Source: a virus
Reading direction: 5' to 3' (one strand)
Virus record (IMG/VR): IMGVR_UViG_3300044949_000976
Location: 1-32,215 of that record
Length of the DNA: 32,215 bases
Below, one piece after another: positions 1 to 7,411 of the stretch (positions are counted from its first letter, which is position 1; each line of letters begins with the position of its first letter). The notes under the pieces are model-generated. The model saw only the letters and a list, made by a program, of their open reading frames with translations, was not told the DNA's origin and did not search any database. A program made the position numbers and the translations under genes.

Positions 1-1
1 C

Positions 2-340
2 CCCGCGCACGTCTGGATTGCCCTCTTGGCCGACGCGGCCGGTCATACCGGATACACCCACCAGTGGCGCAAACCGCTCGCCGCTGATCTCGCGCCTATC
101 GTCATGGCGTCGGCCGATAGCCCGCGCGATCGCGATCAGGCGCGTGCTAAGGGTTGGAGGACGTTCACGATTCGTCGCGCCGACGAGCCACTGGCCGCGC
201 GCGAGTTTGCTTGCCCAGCATCGCCCGAAGGTGGTAATCGGCGCCAGTGTATCGATTGCGGCGCGTGCGACGGGTCGACCCGCCCAGGTCAAGCTTCCGT
301 TGCCATCGTCGTGCACGGGTCCGGCGCCAAGTATTTCTAA
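2..340 (+). CDS. Phage protein resembling DUF7227/Gp88-like family, C-terminal part (5' end cut by window)
   Basis: The frame is open from the window edge to a TAA at 338-340, so this is the last 112 codons of a gene that starts outside. The visible protein begins PAHVWIALLADAAG and contains a tyrosine/histidine/tryptophan patch (GYTHQW), the segment MASADSPRDRDQARAKGWRTF and a cysteine-rich tail (CPAS..GG..R.CIDCGAC) before SVAIVVHG. This combination matches, from memory, the C-terminal half of a conserved phage and plasmid protein family of unknown biochemical role (DUF7227/Gp88-like). The four cysteines near the end could bind a metal; that is inference. The apparent TTG start at 26 is inside the protein and is not a real start. 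Codon use is GC-rich like its neighbours. It heads a run of small plus-strand genes. Confidence 0.75.
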   Translation, partial: PAHVWIALLADAAGHTGYTHQWRKPLAADLAPIVMASADSPRDRDQARAKGWRTFTIRRADEPLAAREFACPASPEGGNRRQCIDCGACDGSTRPGQASVAIVVHGSGAKYF

Positions 341-396
341 ACCACTGCGCGGCCGGTACGCTCCGGCCGCGCGTCATTAAACTGGAGAGTCTTATC

Positions 397-630
397 ATGG
401 CAAAAGAAATGACCGCACGCTTCCCCGGAGTGTGCTACCGGACGGGACGCGATATCAAGCCCGGCGACCGTATCATGTTCCACGGCAAGGGCCGGTCCGT
501 GTTGCTGTCCCGCAGCTCGAGCGCGCCGGCGCCAGTGTCTGACACCTACACTTTCGGCGATCGCACGTTCTACCGCAATCGCAACGGATTGTGCGAAGAC
601 GCGCCGTGTTGCGGATGCTGTACAATTTGA
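397..630 (+). CDS. Small conserved phage protein, zinc-ribbon-like
   Basis: This 77-aa protein starts at ATG 397, placed about 7 bases after the purine-rich GGAGAG at 384-389. A longer in-frame run from 247 overlaps the previous gene and lacks a ribosome site, so it is rejected. The N-terminus (TARFPGVCYRTGRDIKPGDRIMF) has the layout of small phage zinc-ribbon proteins in which a first CxxC/CxxTG turn is followed by an 'I.pGd.I' strand. A second cysteine cluster, CEDAPCCGCC, closes the protein. The first pair is degenerate (C..TG rather than C..CG), so metal binding is uncertain. A domain that handles DNA or protein contacts is likely, but no function is known to me. Confidence 0.75.
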   Translation: MAKEMTARFPGVCYRTGRDIKPGDRIMFHGKGRSVLLSRSSSAPAPVSDTYTFGDRTFYRNRNGLCEDAPCCGCCTI

Positions 631-662
631 TACACTCTAAACTTTCAAACGAGGAAACGACC

Positions 663-872
663 ATGTACGTCATCACAGCAGGCAATCAATCGACCGACCT
701 CGGCACAGTCGGCCGCGCCAAAACTCTACTCGGTGCCAAGCGTATTGGTCGACGTGCCGTGCGGGACTCGCTCCCGAACGGTCAGGGCGGTTATCGAGTG
801 TGGTCCGACGATAGTCGGCTGATCGCGGGCGGCACGCGCGGCCTATCAACTAGCAACAAATGGAGGGATTGA
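663..872 (+). CDS. Small hypothetical phage protein (69 aa)
   Basis: The start at ATG 663 follows a GAGGAAACG ribosome site ending about 6 bases upstream. A longer frame from 591 overlaps the preceding gene and has no ribosome site. The 69-aa product is basic, with an alternating beta/alpha look (MYVITAGNQSTDLGTVGRAKT..GAKRIGRRAVRDSLPNGQGGYRVWSDD). I do not recognise a catalytic motif. It lies in a tight chain of small genes: its TGA is followed two bases later by the next ATG, and the ribosome site of the next gene is inside its last codons. Co-transcription is therefore very likely. An accessory or host-takeover protein is possible but not shown. Confidence 0.7.
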   Translation: MYVITAGNQSTDLGTVGRAKTLLGAKRIGRRAVRDSLPNGQGGYRVWSDDSRLIAGGTRGLSTSNKWRD

Positions 873-874
873 CC

Positions 875-1027
875 ATGGCCTACACATTGAAGCGAAGCAT
901 TAACGGGTTGACGCTCGAAGACATCAAACGGATTTACGACAACAATCCCAACATGACGTTGCGGGAACTGTCCAATCTCACGGGTTTGGCTGTTCCGTTC
1001 CTGAAGAAAATCTTGATGGGAGCTTGA
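875..1027 (+). CDS. Small helix-turn-helix-like protein (50 aa)
   Basis: The gene starts at ATG 875, eight bases after the strong ribosome site GGAGGG (862-867), and stops at TGA 1025-1027. The 50-aa product reads LTLEDIKRIYDNNPNMTLRE followed by LSNLTGLAVPFLKKILMG. This is the pattern of a short helix-turn-helix: a 'TLREL..LTGL' first helix and turn, then a recognition-like helix. Very small proteins of this shape recur in phage accessory operons. DNA binding is an inference from the pattern; there is no room for a second domain, so it would probably act as an oligomer or with a partner. The ribosome site for the next gene (GGGAG, 1018-1022) lies in its last codons. Confidence 0.75.
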   Translation: MAYTLKRSINGLTLEDIKRIYDNNPNMTLRELSNLTGLAVPFLKKILMGA

Positions 1028-1029
1028 CC

Positions 1030-1242
1030 ATGGGAAACCGTGACATCGTGGAAAGCGCGATCGACGAGGGTACCGGCGCGCTGGCGACGCCGGCCCGCCT
1101 CGAAGCCGATCCGGACTATGATCATTTCCTGCTCGTCGAATGCGACGATTATTCTGACGAGCCGGACGGCTCGCGCTGGTACTGGGGCACCACCGCCACG
1201 GGTGAGCCGTGGTCCGTCATCGTCGCAGGAGATAAACAATGA
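1030..1242 (+). CDS. Small acidic hypothetical phage protein (70 aa)
   Basis: The ATG at 1030 is preferred over an upstream TTG at 1024 because it lies 8 bases after GGGAG in the end of the previous gene. The 70-aa protein is strongly acidic and has a two-part look: an N-terminal helix (GNRDIVESAIDEGTGAL) and a C-terminal half rich in acidic and aromatic residues (DPDYDHFLLVECDDYSDEPD, then SRWYWGTTATGEPWSVIVAG). Acidic small phage proteins are sometimes DNA mimics or inhibitors of host enzymes, but no family match supports that here. Its TGA overlaps the ATG of the next gene (ATGA), so the two are translationally coupled. Confidence 0.7.
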   Translation: MGNRDIVESAIDEGTGALATPARLEADPDYDHFLLVECDDYSDEPDGSRWYWGTTATGEPWSVIVAGDKQ

Positions 1243-1382
1243 TTCGCTTTTGTATCGGGCTAATGCTCGCCATGGGCGCCGTCGAGGCGCCCCATGACGC
1301 GCCACTGGCGCACATCATCATCCAGGCCATCGTTGGCCTCATCATCGCCGCCTTTGGCGCGCGCAAACTCGCGCGCCAATAA
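1239..1382 (+). CDS. Small membrane protein (47 aa)
   Basis: The gene starts at ATG 1239 inside the stop of the preceding gene, with GCAGGAG just upstream, and ends at TAA 1380-1382. The 47-aa product has a hydrophobic N-terminal segment (residues 2-14, IRFCIGLMLAMGA), a short polar linker with acidic and histidine residues, and a second hydrophobic stretch (about residues 25-39, HIIIQAIVGLIIAAF) before a basic tail GARKLARQ. This predicts one or two membrane passes, or a signal-like segment plus one pass, with the positive C-terminus probably in the cytoplasm. Function is unknown; an inner-membrane accessory role (exclusion, inhibition, small holin-like) is possible. Confidence 0.7.
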   Translation: MIRFCIGLMLAMGAVEAPHDAPLAHIIIQAIVGLIIAAFGARKLARQ

Positions 1383-1397
1383 TCGATCAGGGTCCGG

Positions 1398-1423
1398 CCG
1401 CGAGCGCCTACGGACGCTCGCGG
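1398..1423 (+). other. GC-rich hairpin after the small membrane gene
   Basis: A perfect 9-bp inverted repeat (CCGCGAGCG / CGCTCGCGG) with an 8-base loop lies 15 bases after a stop codon and 34 bases before the next start. There is no T-run, so it is not a standard intrinsic terminator. It could slow transcription, protect the upstream RNA end or simply reflect GC-rich sequence. Confidence 0.35.
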
Positions 1424-1457
1424 ACGCGCCTTGCGTCATCATCCAATGAGGTCCAGT

Positions 1458-2072
1458 ATGCCTGCACTCACGCTCACGCGCGGCACAATCCGCGCACTAC
1501 TCACAATCGCGCCAACGGCCGACGTGCGCTATTACATGATCGGCGCACGCGTCAAGACTGACGCGCGCGGCGTCATCGTCGAAGCCACCGACGGCCACGC
1601 GATGATCCGCGTGCGGGTTGACGCGGCGCCGGCGCCCATGACGTCCACCATCATCCCGCGCGCGCTGCTCGAGGGCGCCGCCGGCAAGGGCCGCAAAACC
1701 CTGCTGGACGCCGTCCAGGTCGAAATCCAATCGGACGGCACGATAACCCTTACCGAGCCGGACGGGACCGTGCGGACGGGTAAGGCAATCGACGGCACAT
1801 ATCCGGACACGGACCGAGTGACGCCGCTCCCCTCAAGCACGCCAATCGAGCCGGCCCAGTTCAATCCGGCACTTCTGGCGCGCGTCCACGCCGCCCTGCA
1901 ATTGATGGGCGCCGATGAGGGTGATATCCAGATGCGTCAACACGGCACCAAGCCGTCCCTTGTGACCGCCGCCGCCGTGCCGGACGCGCTTGCGATCATC
2001 ATGCCTTGGCGCCAGGGCGACGCCGCCCTGCCCTCGTGGGCCACACTGACCGAGGCGGGAGGCGCGCGATGA
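1458..2072 (+). CDS. DNA polymerase III beta-subunit-like sliding clamp protein (compact)
   Basis: The ATG at 1458 is chosen because GAGG (1448-1451) lies 7 bases upstream; ATG 1446 lacks such a site. The 204-aa product carries hallmarks of the bacterial beta clamp: EATDGHAMIRVRVD at residues 42-55 (compare the family's ATDGHRLA), IDGTYPDTDRVTP at 111-123 (compare G.YPDyrrVlP) and ALAIIMPWR near residue 180 (compare the C-terminal VVMPMR). A normal beta subunit is about 370 aa with three domains; this protein corresponds to roughly the second and third domains, as in other phage clamp-like proteins. It probably encircles DNA and tethers the phage polymerase at 5401-7356. The oligomeric state cannot be read from sequence. 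It is coupled to the next gene by an ATGA overlap. Confidence 0.8.
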   Translation: MPALTLTRGTIRALLTIAPTADVRYYMIGARVKTDARGVIVEATDGHAMIRVRVDAAPAPMTSTIIPRALLEGAAGKGRKTLLDAVQVEIQSDGTITLTEPDGTVRTGKAIDGTYPDTDRVTPLPSSTPIEPAQFNPALLARVHAALQLMGADEGDIQMRQHGTKPSLVTAAAVPDALAIIMPWRQGDAALPSWATLTEAGGAR

Positions 2073-2242
2073 CATCAATCGACGCACGCACACTGGCGAC
2101 GGCCCTCGCCGTGCTCGAATGGACCAAGTCCATCCCGCCAAGCGCCCAGCATCAGCCGCCCCTAGATTACAGTACGATCCTCGACGCGCGCCTGTCGCTC
2201 AAGTACGCGCTTGAATCCCTGAAATTCGAGGTGCATAAATGA
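2069..2242 (+). CDS. Small hypothetical phage protein (57 aa)
   Basis: The ATG at 2069 overlaps the stop of the clamp-like gene (ATGA), and its ribosome site is GGCGGGAGG within the end of that gene. The 57-aa product looks like two helices joined by a proline-rich turn (TLATALAVLEWTKSIPPSAQ, then DYSTILDARLSLKYALESLK). No known domain is recognised. Coupling to the clamp gene suggests production at similar levels, and a partner role is possible, but that is only context. The longer frame starting at 2006 lies entirely inside the clamp gene and is rejected. Confidence 0.65.
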   Translation: MTSIDARTLATALAVLEWTKSIPPSAQHQPPLDYSTILDARLSLKYALESLKFEVHK

Positions 2243-2301
2243 TAGCGGCCGCCCTGCTTGCTTTGCTGGCGGCCATTATCGCGGTTATACTGCGCTTGTA
2301 G
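2239..2301 (+). CDS. 20-residue hydrophobic membrane peptide
   Basis: A 21-codon reading frame starts with ATG overlapping the previous stop (ATGA, 2239-2242) and ends at TAG 2299-2301, 40 bases before the terminator. The product is 20 residues: Met, then an unbroken run of Ile, Ala, Leu and Val, ending Leu-Arg-Leu. It is the length of a single membrane helix. The stop/start coupling, its place as the last gene of the operon and the terminator directly after it support real translation. It could also be chance hydrophobic coding from GC-rich sequence. Function is unknown; small phage and toxin-type peptides of this shape insert in the inner membrane. Confidence 0.5.
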   Translation: MIAAALLALLAAIIAVILRL

Positions 2302-2340
2302 TGCTCTTGGTCTCTCCTCCTCAGTGGCCCTCGCACTGTT

Positions 2341-2368
2341 CGCCCGCCACCAGGCGGGCGTTTTCTTT
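2341..2368 (+). terminator. Intrinsic terminator of the rightward small-gene operon
   Basis: A perfect 8-bp stem CGCCCGCC / GGCGGGCG with an ACCA loop is followed at once by TTTTCTTT on the plus strand. This is a textbook rho-independent terminator, 40 bases after the last small gene. It separates the plus-strand operon from the convergent replication operon. Confidence 0.9.
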
Positions 2369-2399
2369 CCACCCCGCCGGCTGCTAGTGCGGCCGGCCC

Positions 2400-2421
2400 G
2401 ACGGCCCCTCTCGGGGCCGTC
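2400..2421 (-). terminator. Hairpin at the end of the replication operon
   Basis: A perfect 9-bp stem (GACGGCCCC / GGGGCCGTC) with a four-base loop (GAGA when read on the minus strand) lies 6 bases after the stop of the primase-helicase gene. There is no T-run after it on the minus strand, so its strength as a terminator is uncertain. It may act with the neighbouring plus-strand terminator or protect the RNA 3' end. Confidence 0.5.
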
Positions 2422-2426
2422 TCTCA

Positions 2427-4706
2427 TTACACTGCCCGCAACGCCGCGCCGCCGGCGCCCGCTTTGGCCCTCTCGCAAAGCCGCCGGACTTCTGACCGAT
2501 TCTCGCCTAGCCGCTCCCAGACGTCCGGTGCGCACATAACGTGCGCCTTCGTCTGGTGCTCGACCGTCTTCACGCGGCCCAGATCGAGCCAGCCCGCGTC
2601 CCTGAACGCGCGGAACAGCGCCCAAACGGAACAGCGCGCGCCGACGGGCATATGCCCCGCCAGACGGTCGCAGAGCTGCGGCCATGGCCCTTGCGCAGCG
2701 CCTAGGGCGAACTCGCCGCGCCGCTCGGTCATCATCTCGATCAAGGTCGCTTCGACCGGCGACAAGGCCGCCTGAGTCATAATCGCCTTCGCTTCCGTCG
2801 TCATGGGGGCCGCGCCAGGTGAGAACCGCGAGACGTCGCGCGCGCGCAGCCACCCGGCGATCGCGTCGAACCCGCCCCGGTCCCGGTACCAGTCCCAAAG
2901 CCGGCTCGCGTCACGGTCGGCCATTCGCTCCGCGTCAGACCAGACCACAAACCAGCGCCGGTCATCGCCGGTCAGCACAATCGGCACGCGTTCATTTGAA
3001 AACGCGATCACGGCTAGCCGGTTCAGGATATCGACCGGGTGCAACCCTTTGCGGTTAACGGACAGGGTCTCAGGGGGCGCCGCCAGCATAGGCTTAAGCC
3101 GGTTTTCCAGCGCGCGCCGGTCGGCCGCCTCGACCTGTCGCAGCTCGTTAATGACCATCACTTCCGACATCAACGCGTAACCCCACTGCGACGTCAACTC
3201 TTCGTTCTTGACGATCGCGACGTTCGCCTTGCCCAAACCTCCAATCGCATACAAAAACGGCGCCCAGAGCGTATCCTTGCCGCTGCCCGGTATGCCGCCG
3301 TGCAGAACGCCATGATTGATTTTGACGGCCGGAAACTGAACCTTAAACGACATCCAGTCCAACACGTGCTCCCGCTCGACCGCGTCCGGGATCATCCGCT
3401 CTGCGTGCGCGAGCCAAGCCGACACGTCGCCGCTCGAGCCGGCCGGCCGGCCGTCGCGCCACAAGTTCGCGTAAACATCCCCGGCCCTTGAGACCAGCAC
3501 GCCGTCGCCGGCCGCATAGGTGACGCCCTGTAGCACTCTGGCGCCCATAGCCTGACGGTGCTCGTCAAACGACACCGACGCCTCAATCCGGCGCGGCTTG
3601 CCGCCCGGCATCGCGTGGATCGACCGACAATCGACGTGTCTGAAAATGGCATTGAAGTTGGCCCGGCTGTATTCTTTCCGTTCTACTAGGTCAAAATAAC
3701 CGTCGTCGGCATGAAGGTACGCAAACCGTTCAAACCAACCCGCCTTCTCGACCCGTCCGGCCTCCCGCCGGTCGGCCTCGGCGACGACCGCCGCCGCCTC
3801 ATCCGGGTACGCCTCGGTCGGCGCGACGCGCTCAAGCGCCGCCGCCATCTGCGCCTGCACAAGCTCGTCCCGCAGTCCGTAGCCGACCTTTGGCCCGCCC
3901 TGCTCCGCGACCCAGTCCAGAAACCGCACACTGTCCCACGCGCCACAATGGCCGTGCAGGCACTTGAACGCGCGCGACGCGGGGAAGTACCGGCCCTCGG
4001 GGTCATCGTTCGAGTGTTCGTCCGCATTCGGGCAGACCACGCCCGCCCAGCCGGCACTGTTCGGCCGCTCAAGCAGCCAGCCCTTCGCGGCCAGCCAGCC
4101 TAGCACCTCATCGTCGGCGCCGTCGTCGACGATCGTGCTGACCACGTCAGCAGACGGGGCGCCCGGCGTGACGCCCAGCGCCGCGCAGACCTCGGCGAGC
4201 GAGTACTCGCGCTCGGGCGCAAACTCGACCAGCCGCGACTCGAACCCATCGCGGCCGGGCTTCAAGTTGACCGAGCCGGGTAGCCGGAAATTCCGCACCG
4301 CGTTGGTGGCGCCCTCGTCCGTCCAGCCGGCCGCCGCCATCGCTGCGACTGCCGCCGCGAACTCGGCCTTGGTCGGCTGATCGTCGAACCGGAAAGCGTA
4401 GCCCCACTGCTCATTACCGGGCGAGGTCTCCATGCGCCAGGTCGGCGCAAGCGGTGGTTGCTTCGCCACCTTGGTGCCGATGTCGTCTAGCATGAGCACC
4501 AGAACGTGCTCGATATTGTCACGCGTGAAGCTGAAGCGGCCCTTCAGCCGCTCCTCGATGAACGAACCAGTATTGCCGTACCAAGCCCCGCCCGGTCGGT
4601 AGTCGCGCGGCAGCGTCGCGATGTAGCCGCGCCCGCGCTGGCGCACCAGCAGCGCCGTCTCGCCCTCGGCCGCAAGGCCGGCCAGCCATTCGATGAAATC
4701 AGTCAT
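2427..4706 (-). CDS. Phage DNA primase-helicase (AEP-type primase plus SF3-like helicase)
   Basis: The ATG at 4706 overlaps the stop of the upstream gene (ATGA), so it is preferred over a TTG at 4724. The 759-aa protein has an N-terminal archaeo-eukaryotic/RepB-type primase region with MLDDIGTK at 72-79 (acidic catalytic pair D74/D75), ETSPGN at 93-98 and FRLPGSVNLK at 140-149. A cysteine/histidine cluster follows (C225, H231, C249, H251, H253, C254), probably zinc binding. The C-terminal half is an SF3-like ATPase of the DUF5906 type: Walker A GIPGSGKD 471-478, Walker B VMVINE 516-521, motif C FSN 569-571 and an arginine pair in DDRRWFVV near 583. It should unwind the template and make primers for the family A polymerase upstream. 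It is the last gene of the leftward replication operon. Confidence 0.85.
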   Translation of the reverse strand: MTDFIEWLAGLAAEGETALLVRQRGRGYIATLPRDYRPGGAWYGNTGSFIEERLKGRFSFTRDNIEHVLVLMLDDIGTKVAKQPPLAPTWRMETSPGNEQWGYAFRFDDQPTKAEFAAAVAAMAAAGWTDEGATNAVRNFRLPGSVNLKPGRDGFESRLVEFAPEREYSLAEVCAALGVTPGAPSADVVSTIVDDGADDEVLGWLAAKGWLLERPNSAGWAGVVCPNADEHSNDDPEGRYFPASRAFKCLHGHCGAWDSVRFLDWVAEQGGPKVGYGLRDELVQAQMAAALERVAPTEAYPDEAAAVVAEADRREAGRVEKAGWFERFAYLHADDGYFDLVERKEYSRANFNAIFRHVDCRSIHAMPGGKPRRIEASVSFDEHRQAMGARVLQGVTYAAGDGVLVSRAGDVYANLWRDGRPAGSSGDVSAWLAHAERMIPDAVEREHVLDWMSFKVQFPAVKINHGVLHGGIPGSGKDTLWAPFLYAIGGLGKANVAIVKNEELTSQWGYALMSEVMVINELRQVEAADRRALENRLKPMLAAPPETLSVNRKGLHPVDILNRLAVIAFSNERVPIVLTGDDRRWFVVWSDAERMADRDASRLWDWYRDRGGFDAIAGWLRARDVSRFSPGAAPMTTEAKAIMTQAALSPVEATLIEMMTERRGEFALGAAQGPWPQLCDRLAGHMPVGARCSVWALFRAFRDAGWLDLGRVKTVEHQTKAHVMCAPDVWERLGENRSEVRRLCERAKAGAGGAALRAV

Positions 4707-5404
4707 AGTGAGCACACCCTGCAAGATTGGTTACGCTTGTACTGACGCAGCTTGCGTCCGTTTTGAAACTCGACCGCCAACTCAGCCAGCCCGGCCGGCC
4801 AGTTGTCGCGGCCAGGACTCCGGAAGGTGGCGCCGATCTCGGCCTCCATCGCCACGCCCTCCGCGTACAGGTCCGGCCGCTCCTGCCACAGGTCGCGCCA
4901 CTCGCCGAGGCGCTGATACGGGCACCAAGCGCAGTCGGTGCGCTTCGGGATGCAGACGCCGCGCTGATCCAGATAAGCCCAGACGTCGGCCTCGCGCCAG
5001 CCCCACTCGCGCATCGGGAACCGCACCGTGATATCCTCGCCGAACAGTCCGCGCCGCTCCTCCTCGTCGGCCCGCAGCCCGACGTACAGGACGGACCCCG
5101 GCGGCAGGGTCGCCATGTACTCGATCGTCGGCTCGATCTTGAGCACGCGCGTACACCAGCGCCCGAACACACTTGGCAGCATGTGCATCTGCCGGATCGC
5201 GCCGGTCAGGTCGGTCTTGTACCGCACGCGCACGATCGGCTTGCCAAGCATCTCCTCCAGCCGCGCCCAGTGCGCCGTCATCTCGGGTAGCTCGTTGCCG
5301 GTCTCGTTGCAGATGTACTCGTAATCGCGCGGCTCGACCTCCGCGAGGCGCAGCGCCAACGCGGTGGAGTCTTTGCCGCCGGATAATCCAATGACGTGTT
5401 TCAT
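4703..5404 (-). CDS. PAPS-reductase-like PP-loop ATP pyrophosphatase family protein
   Basis: The 233-aa protein starts at ATG 5404, overlapping the polymerase stop, and its own stop overlaps the primase-helicase start. The PP-loop SGGKDSTALAL is at residues 8-18, followed by the family pattern Y.CNETGNELPE and GRWCTRVLKI around C84. Further cysteine pairs are C158/C161 (DCAWCPYQ) and C228/C231 (SCRVC). PAPS reductase itself lacks this second cysteine set; DndC-type and related PP-loop proteins often have extra cysteines for an iron-sulfur cluster. It probably adenylates a substrate with ATP for a sulfur- or nucleotide-transfer step. In a phage replication operon, a role in nucleotide or DNA modification is more likely than sulfate assimilation, but that is inference. 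Confidence 0.8.
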   Translation of the reverse strand: MKHVIGLSGGKDSTALALRLAEVEPRDYEYICNETGNELPEMTAHWARLEEMLGKPIVRVRYKTDLTGAIRQMHMLPSVFGRWCTRVLKIEPTIEYMATLPPGSVLYVGLRADEEERRGLFGEDITVRFPMREWGWREADVWAYLDQRGVCIPKRTDCAWCPYQRLGEWRDLWQERPDLYAEGVAMEAEIGATFRSPGRDNWPAGLAELAVEFQNGRKLRQYKRNQSCRVCSL

Positions 5405-7356
5405 TTTCCATACCTCGTCATTACTTTAGCCTCCACTGCCAACGGCAGTCCTTGCGCCCAGTCGGGCGGTGTCGTCATCACTCGTTCCAGCATCGTCTTG
5501 ACCTCCTCTGGTCTGTCTGTCTCGATCACGATCTCATCATGGACGTGGAGCACCACGTCGTCCAACTGTCGCAGCGCATGGCGCAGGATGTCGTGCGCGG
5601 CCGCCTGCGTCAGATTCTCGTCGGCAAGGCCACGCCACAGGCGCGCCCTCGGCCATTCCTTCGCGTCAGCCGCCGGCTTCCAACTGGCCTTCGCGTACGT
5701 TATCTCGTCACCCTCGATCCGGGCGTACGGGTAGCACAAGATCCGGCCAGACGGCAGCGCGTACCAGAGGTGCGTCCCGTCAAACATATAGGTCGCGCGG
5801 CCGGCCTCGTAAGCGGTCCCTTTGTGACGCATCGCGGACCAGTAAGCCCGTTCGATGTCGGACCAGAACGCGGGCGCCCACGGGTTCGCACGGCGCCAAG
5901 CGTCAACGATCCGCTGCGCCTGCGCCTCCTCGATCCGCACGCCATAACCGCGACCCATCGCCGCGAACGCCCCGACACCACCCCCGAACCCGAGCGCGAG
6001 TTCTTGAACCTTGCCGACCTGTCTCTGATCGCTGCGCCCGGCCTCGTGATCGGCCAAAATATCCTCGTAGGGCCGATGAAACGTCGCCTCGGCGTTGACG
6101 ATGTACGGGTCCAGCCCTCGCCGAAAAATGTCCAGCTTCGCCTCGCCGGTCGGCGACTTCGCAAGCCAAGGATTGACCCGGCCCTCGATCGCCGACCAGT
6201 CCGCGACCACAAATGACTTGCCGGGGTCGGGTAGCAGCGTCGGCCGGAGCATGAGCTTCAGCACGTCGGTCACCCGCGTGCCGTGCGCCGGCGCAAGCGG
6301 CGCCCGCGCCATCATGCTGGCCCGGACCTCTAGTGGAGCTTTTGCGGCTTTTCGAGGGATGTTGTGGACCTGTGCGCCGTAGCTGCTTGCGCGTCCTGTA
6401 GCTGCTCCACCAGCGAAGACAAATGCGCCTCTAACTCGCGCGTCCTCCGGATCAGCCAGGGCAGCGAGCTTTGCATACTTCGCGACCGCAGAAGCCCAGA
6501 GGTCGTCCGTGCATTGGATGACCTCGGCAACAATGGGCGATACCTCATCATCATCTCCAAACGCGAGCAGATTCGCCCGCACTGATTTATCAAGGGAATC
6601 GCGGTCCTTGCTGACCGCGAGCTTGCGCGCCCTCGGTCCCAGCCGCTCCAGCACCCACTGGCGCAGCACGGGCGAGCGCACCGTGCGCACCGCGCCGTCG
6701 GTCAACTCGCGCACCCGCGCCGTGATGTCGATACTCTCCTGCGCCGCGTAGGCGAGCGCCGCATGGCAGAGCGCGACGTCCACCCGCACGCCGCGATCGT
6801 TGATCCGCTCGTTGACGTGGTAGTCCGCAAGCTCATCAACCGACAACGGCCGCAAGCCCTTACTGATCGCCCGCATCGCCCGCACGTCCTGCGCGCAGTA
6901 CTCGAACAGATCGACCAGATCTTGCTCGGTATGCTTGAAGGGCGGCACGCAGCACTTCCTGACCAGCGCGGCCCCGCGATGGTCCTTCTTCATGCTAGCA
7001 CCCGAGAACCGACCAACGTCCTCCAGCGAGCCAGGCGCACAATTGGCGCGCGCCTGCGCGGCGGTGCAGTAGAACTGCTCCAGACGCGGCTCGGGCAGAT
7101 CGTAGTCGGGGCAGAGCACATACCAGAAGATCAGCCGCTCGAACGCAGCGTTGTGAGCCGCGATGGTGTCCAGATTCTGGACAGCATCCCGCACGGCTAC
7201 CGGGAACGGCTGGTCGGGCGTCCAGACCTGCACGTCCTCGTCGTCGACCGCCCAGGCCATGCAGAGCACCTGCGTGCTCGGGTCTTGAGCGTAGGTGTAC
7301 GACCCGCGAGCGATCAGGTCGCACTCGCTACGGGTCTCGAAATCGATCCAGAGCAT
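5401..7356 (-). CDS. Family A DNA polymerase with 3'-5' exonuclease domain
   Basis: The ATG at 7356 follows a good ribosome site (TGGAGGACC) and is preferred over an upstream start 18 bases earlier. The 651-aa protein has all exonuclease motifs: DFET at 5-8, AAHNAAFE at 66-73 and Y153/D157 in EYCAQDVRA. The polymerase domain has TGRASS at 320-325, motif A VVADWSAIEGRV with D386, motif B RQVGKVQELALGFGGG with R445 and K449, and motif C HVHDEIV with D607. It therefore looks catalytically complete for both activities. It is shorter than bacterial Pol I and lacks a 5' nuclease domain, as usual for phage replicative enzymes. It sits between the possible ssDNA-binding protein and the PP-loop protein, with an ATGA overlap to the latter. 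It should be the replicative polymerase. Confidence 0.92.
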   Translation of the reverse strand: MLWIDFETRSECDLIARGSYTYAQDPSTQVLCMAWAVDDEDVQVWTPDQPFPVAVRDAVQNLDTIAAHNAAFERLIFWYVLCPDYDLPEPRLEQFYCTAAQARANCAPGSLEDVGRFSGASMKKDHRGAALVRKCCVPPFKHTEQDLVDLFEYCAQDVRAMRAISKGLRPLSVDELADYHVNERINDRGVRVDVALCHAALAYAAQESIDITARVRELTDGAVRTVRSPVLRQWVLERLGPRARKLAVSKDRDSLDKSVRANLLAFGDDDEVSPIVAEVIQCTDDLWASAVAKYAKLAALADPEDARVRGAFVFAGGAATGRASSYGAQVHNIPRKAAKAPLEVRASMMARAPLAPAHGTRVTDVLKLMLRPTLLPDPGKSFVVADWSAIEGRVNPWLAKSPTGEAKLDIFRRGLDPYIVNAEATFHRPYEDILADHEAGRSDQRQVGKVQELALGFGGGVGAFAAMGRGYGVRIEEAQAQRIVDAWRRANPWAPAFWSDIERAYWSAMRHKGTAYEAGRATYMFDGTHLWYALPSGRILCYPYARIEGDEITYAKASWKPAADAKEWPRARLWRGLADENLTQAAAHDILRHALRQLDDVVLHVHDEIVIETDRPEEVKTMLERVMTTPPDWAQGLPLAVEAKVMTRYGK

Positions 7357-7373
7357 TGGTCCTCCAGATGGCA

Positions 7374-7393
7374 ACGGGGGCCGAAGCCCCCGT
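7374..7393 (-). other. UUCG-capped hairpin between ssDNA-binding-like and polymerase genes
   Basis: A perfect 8-bp stem (ACGGGGGC / GCCCCCGT) closes a TTCG loop on the minus strand, with the stabilising C(UUCG)G closing pair. It lies 18 bases after the stop of the upstream gene and just before the polymerase ribosome site. No T-run follows. It may stabilise the upstream mRNA or reduce polymerase expression relative to the upstream gene. Three similar UUCG hairpins occur in the late operon. Confidence 0.6.
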
Positions 7394-7411
7394 CACCTCA
7401 CTGCTTAACGA

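Noticed and set aside
1383-1457. Intrinsic terminator after the 47-aa membrane gene
   Set aside because: The hairpin at 1398-1423 has no T-run, so it is listed only as a hairpin.
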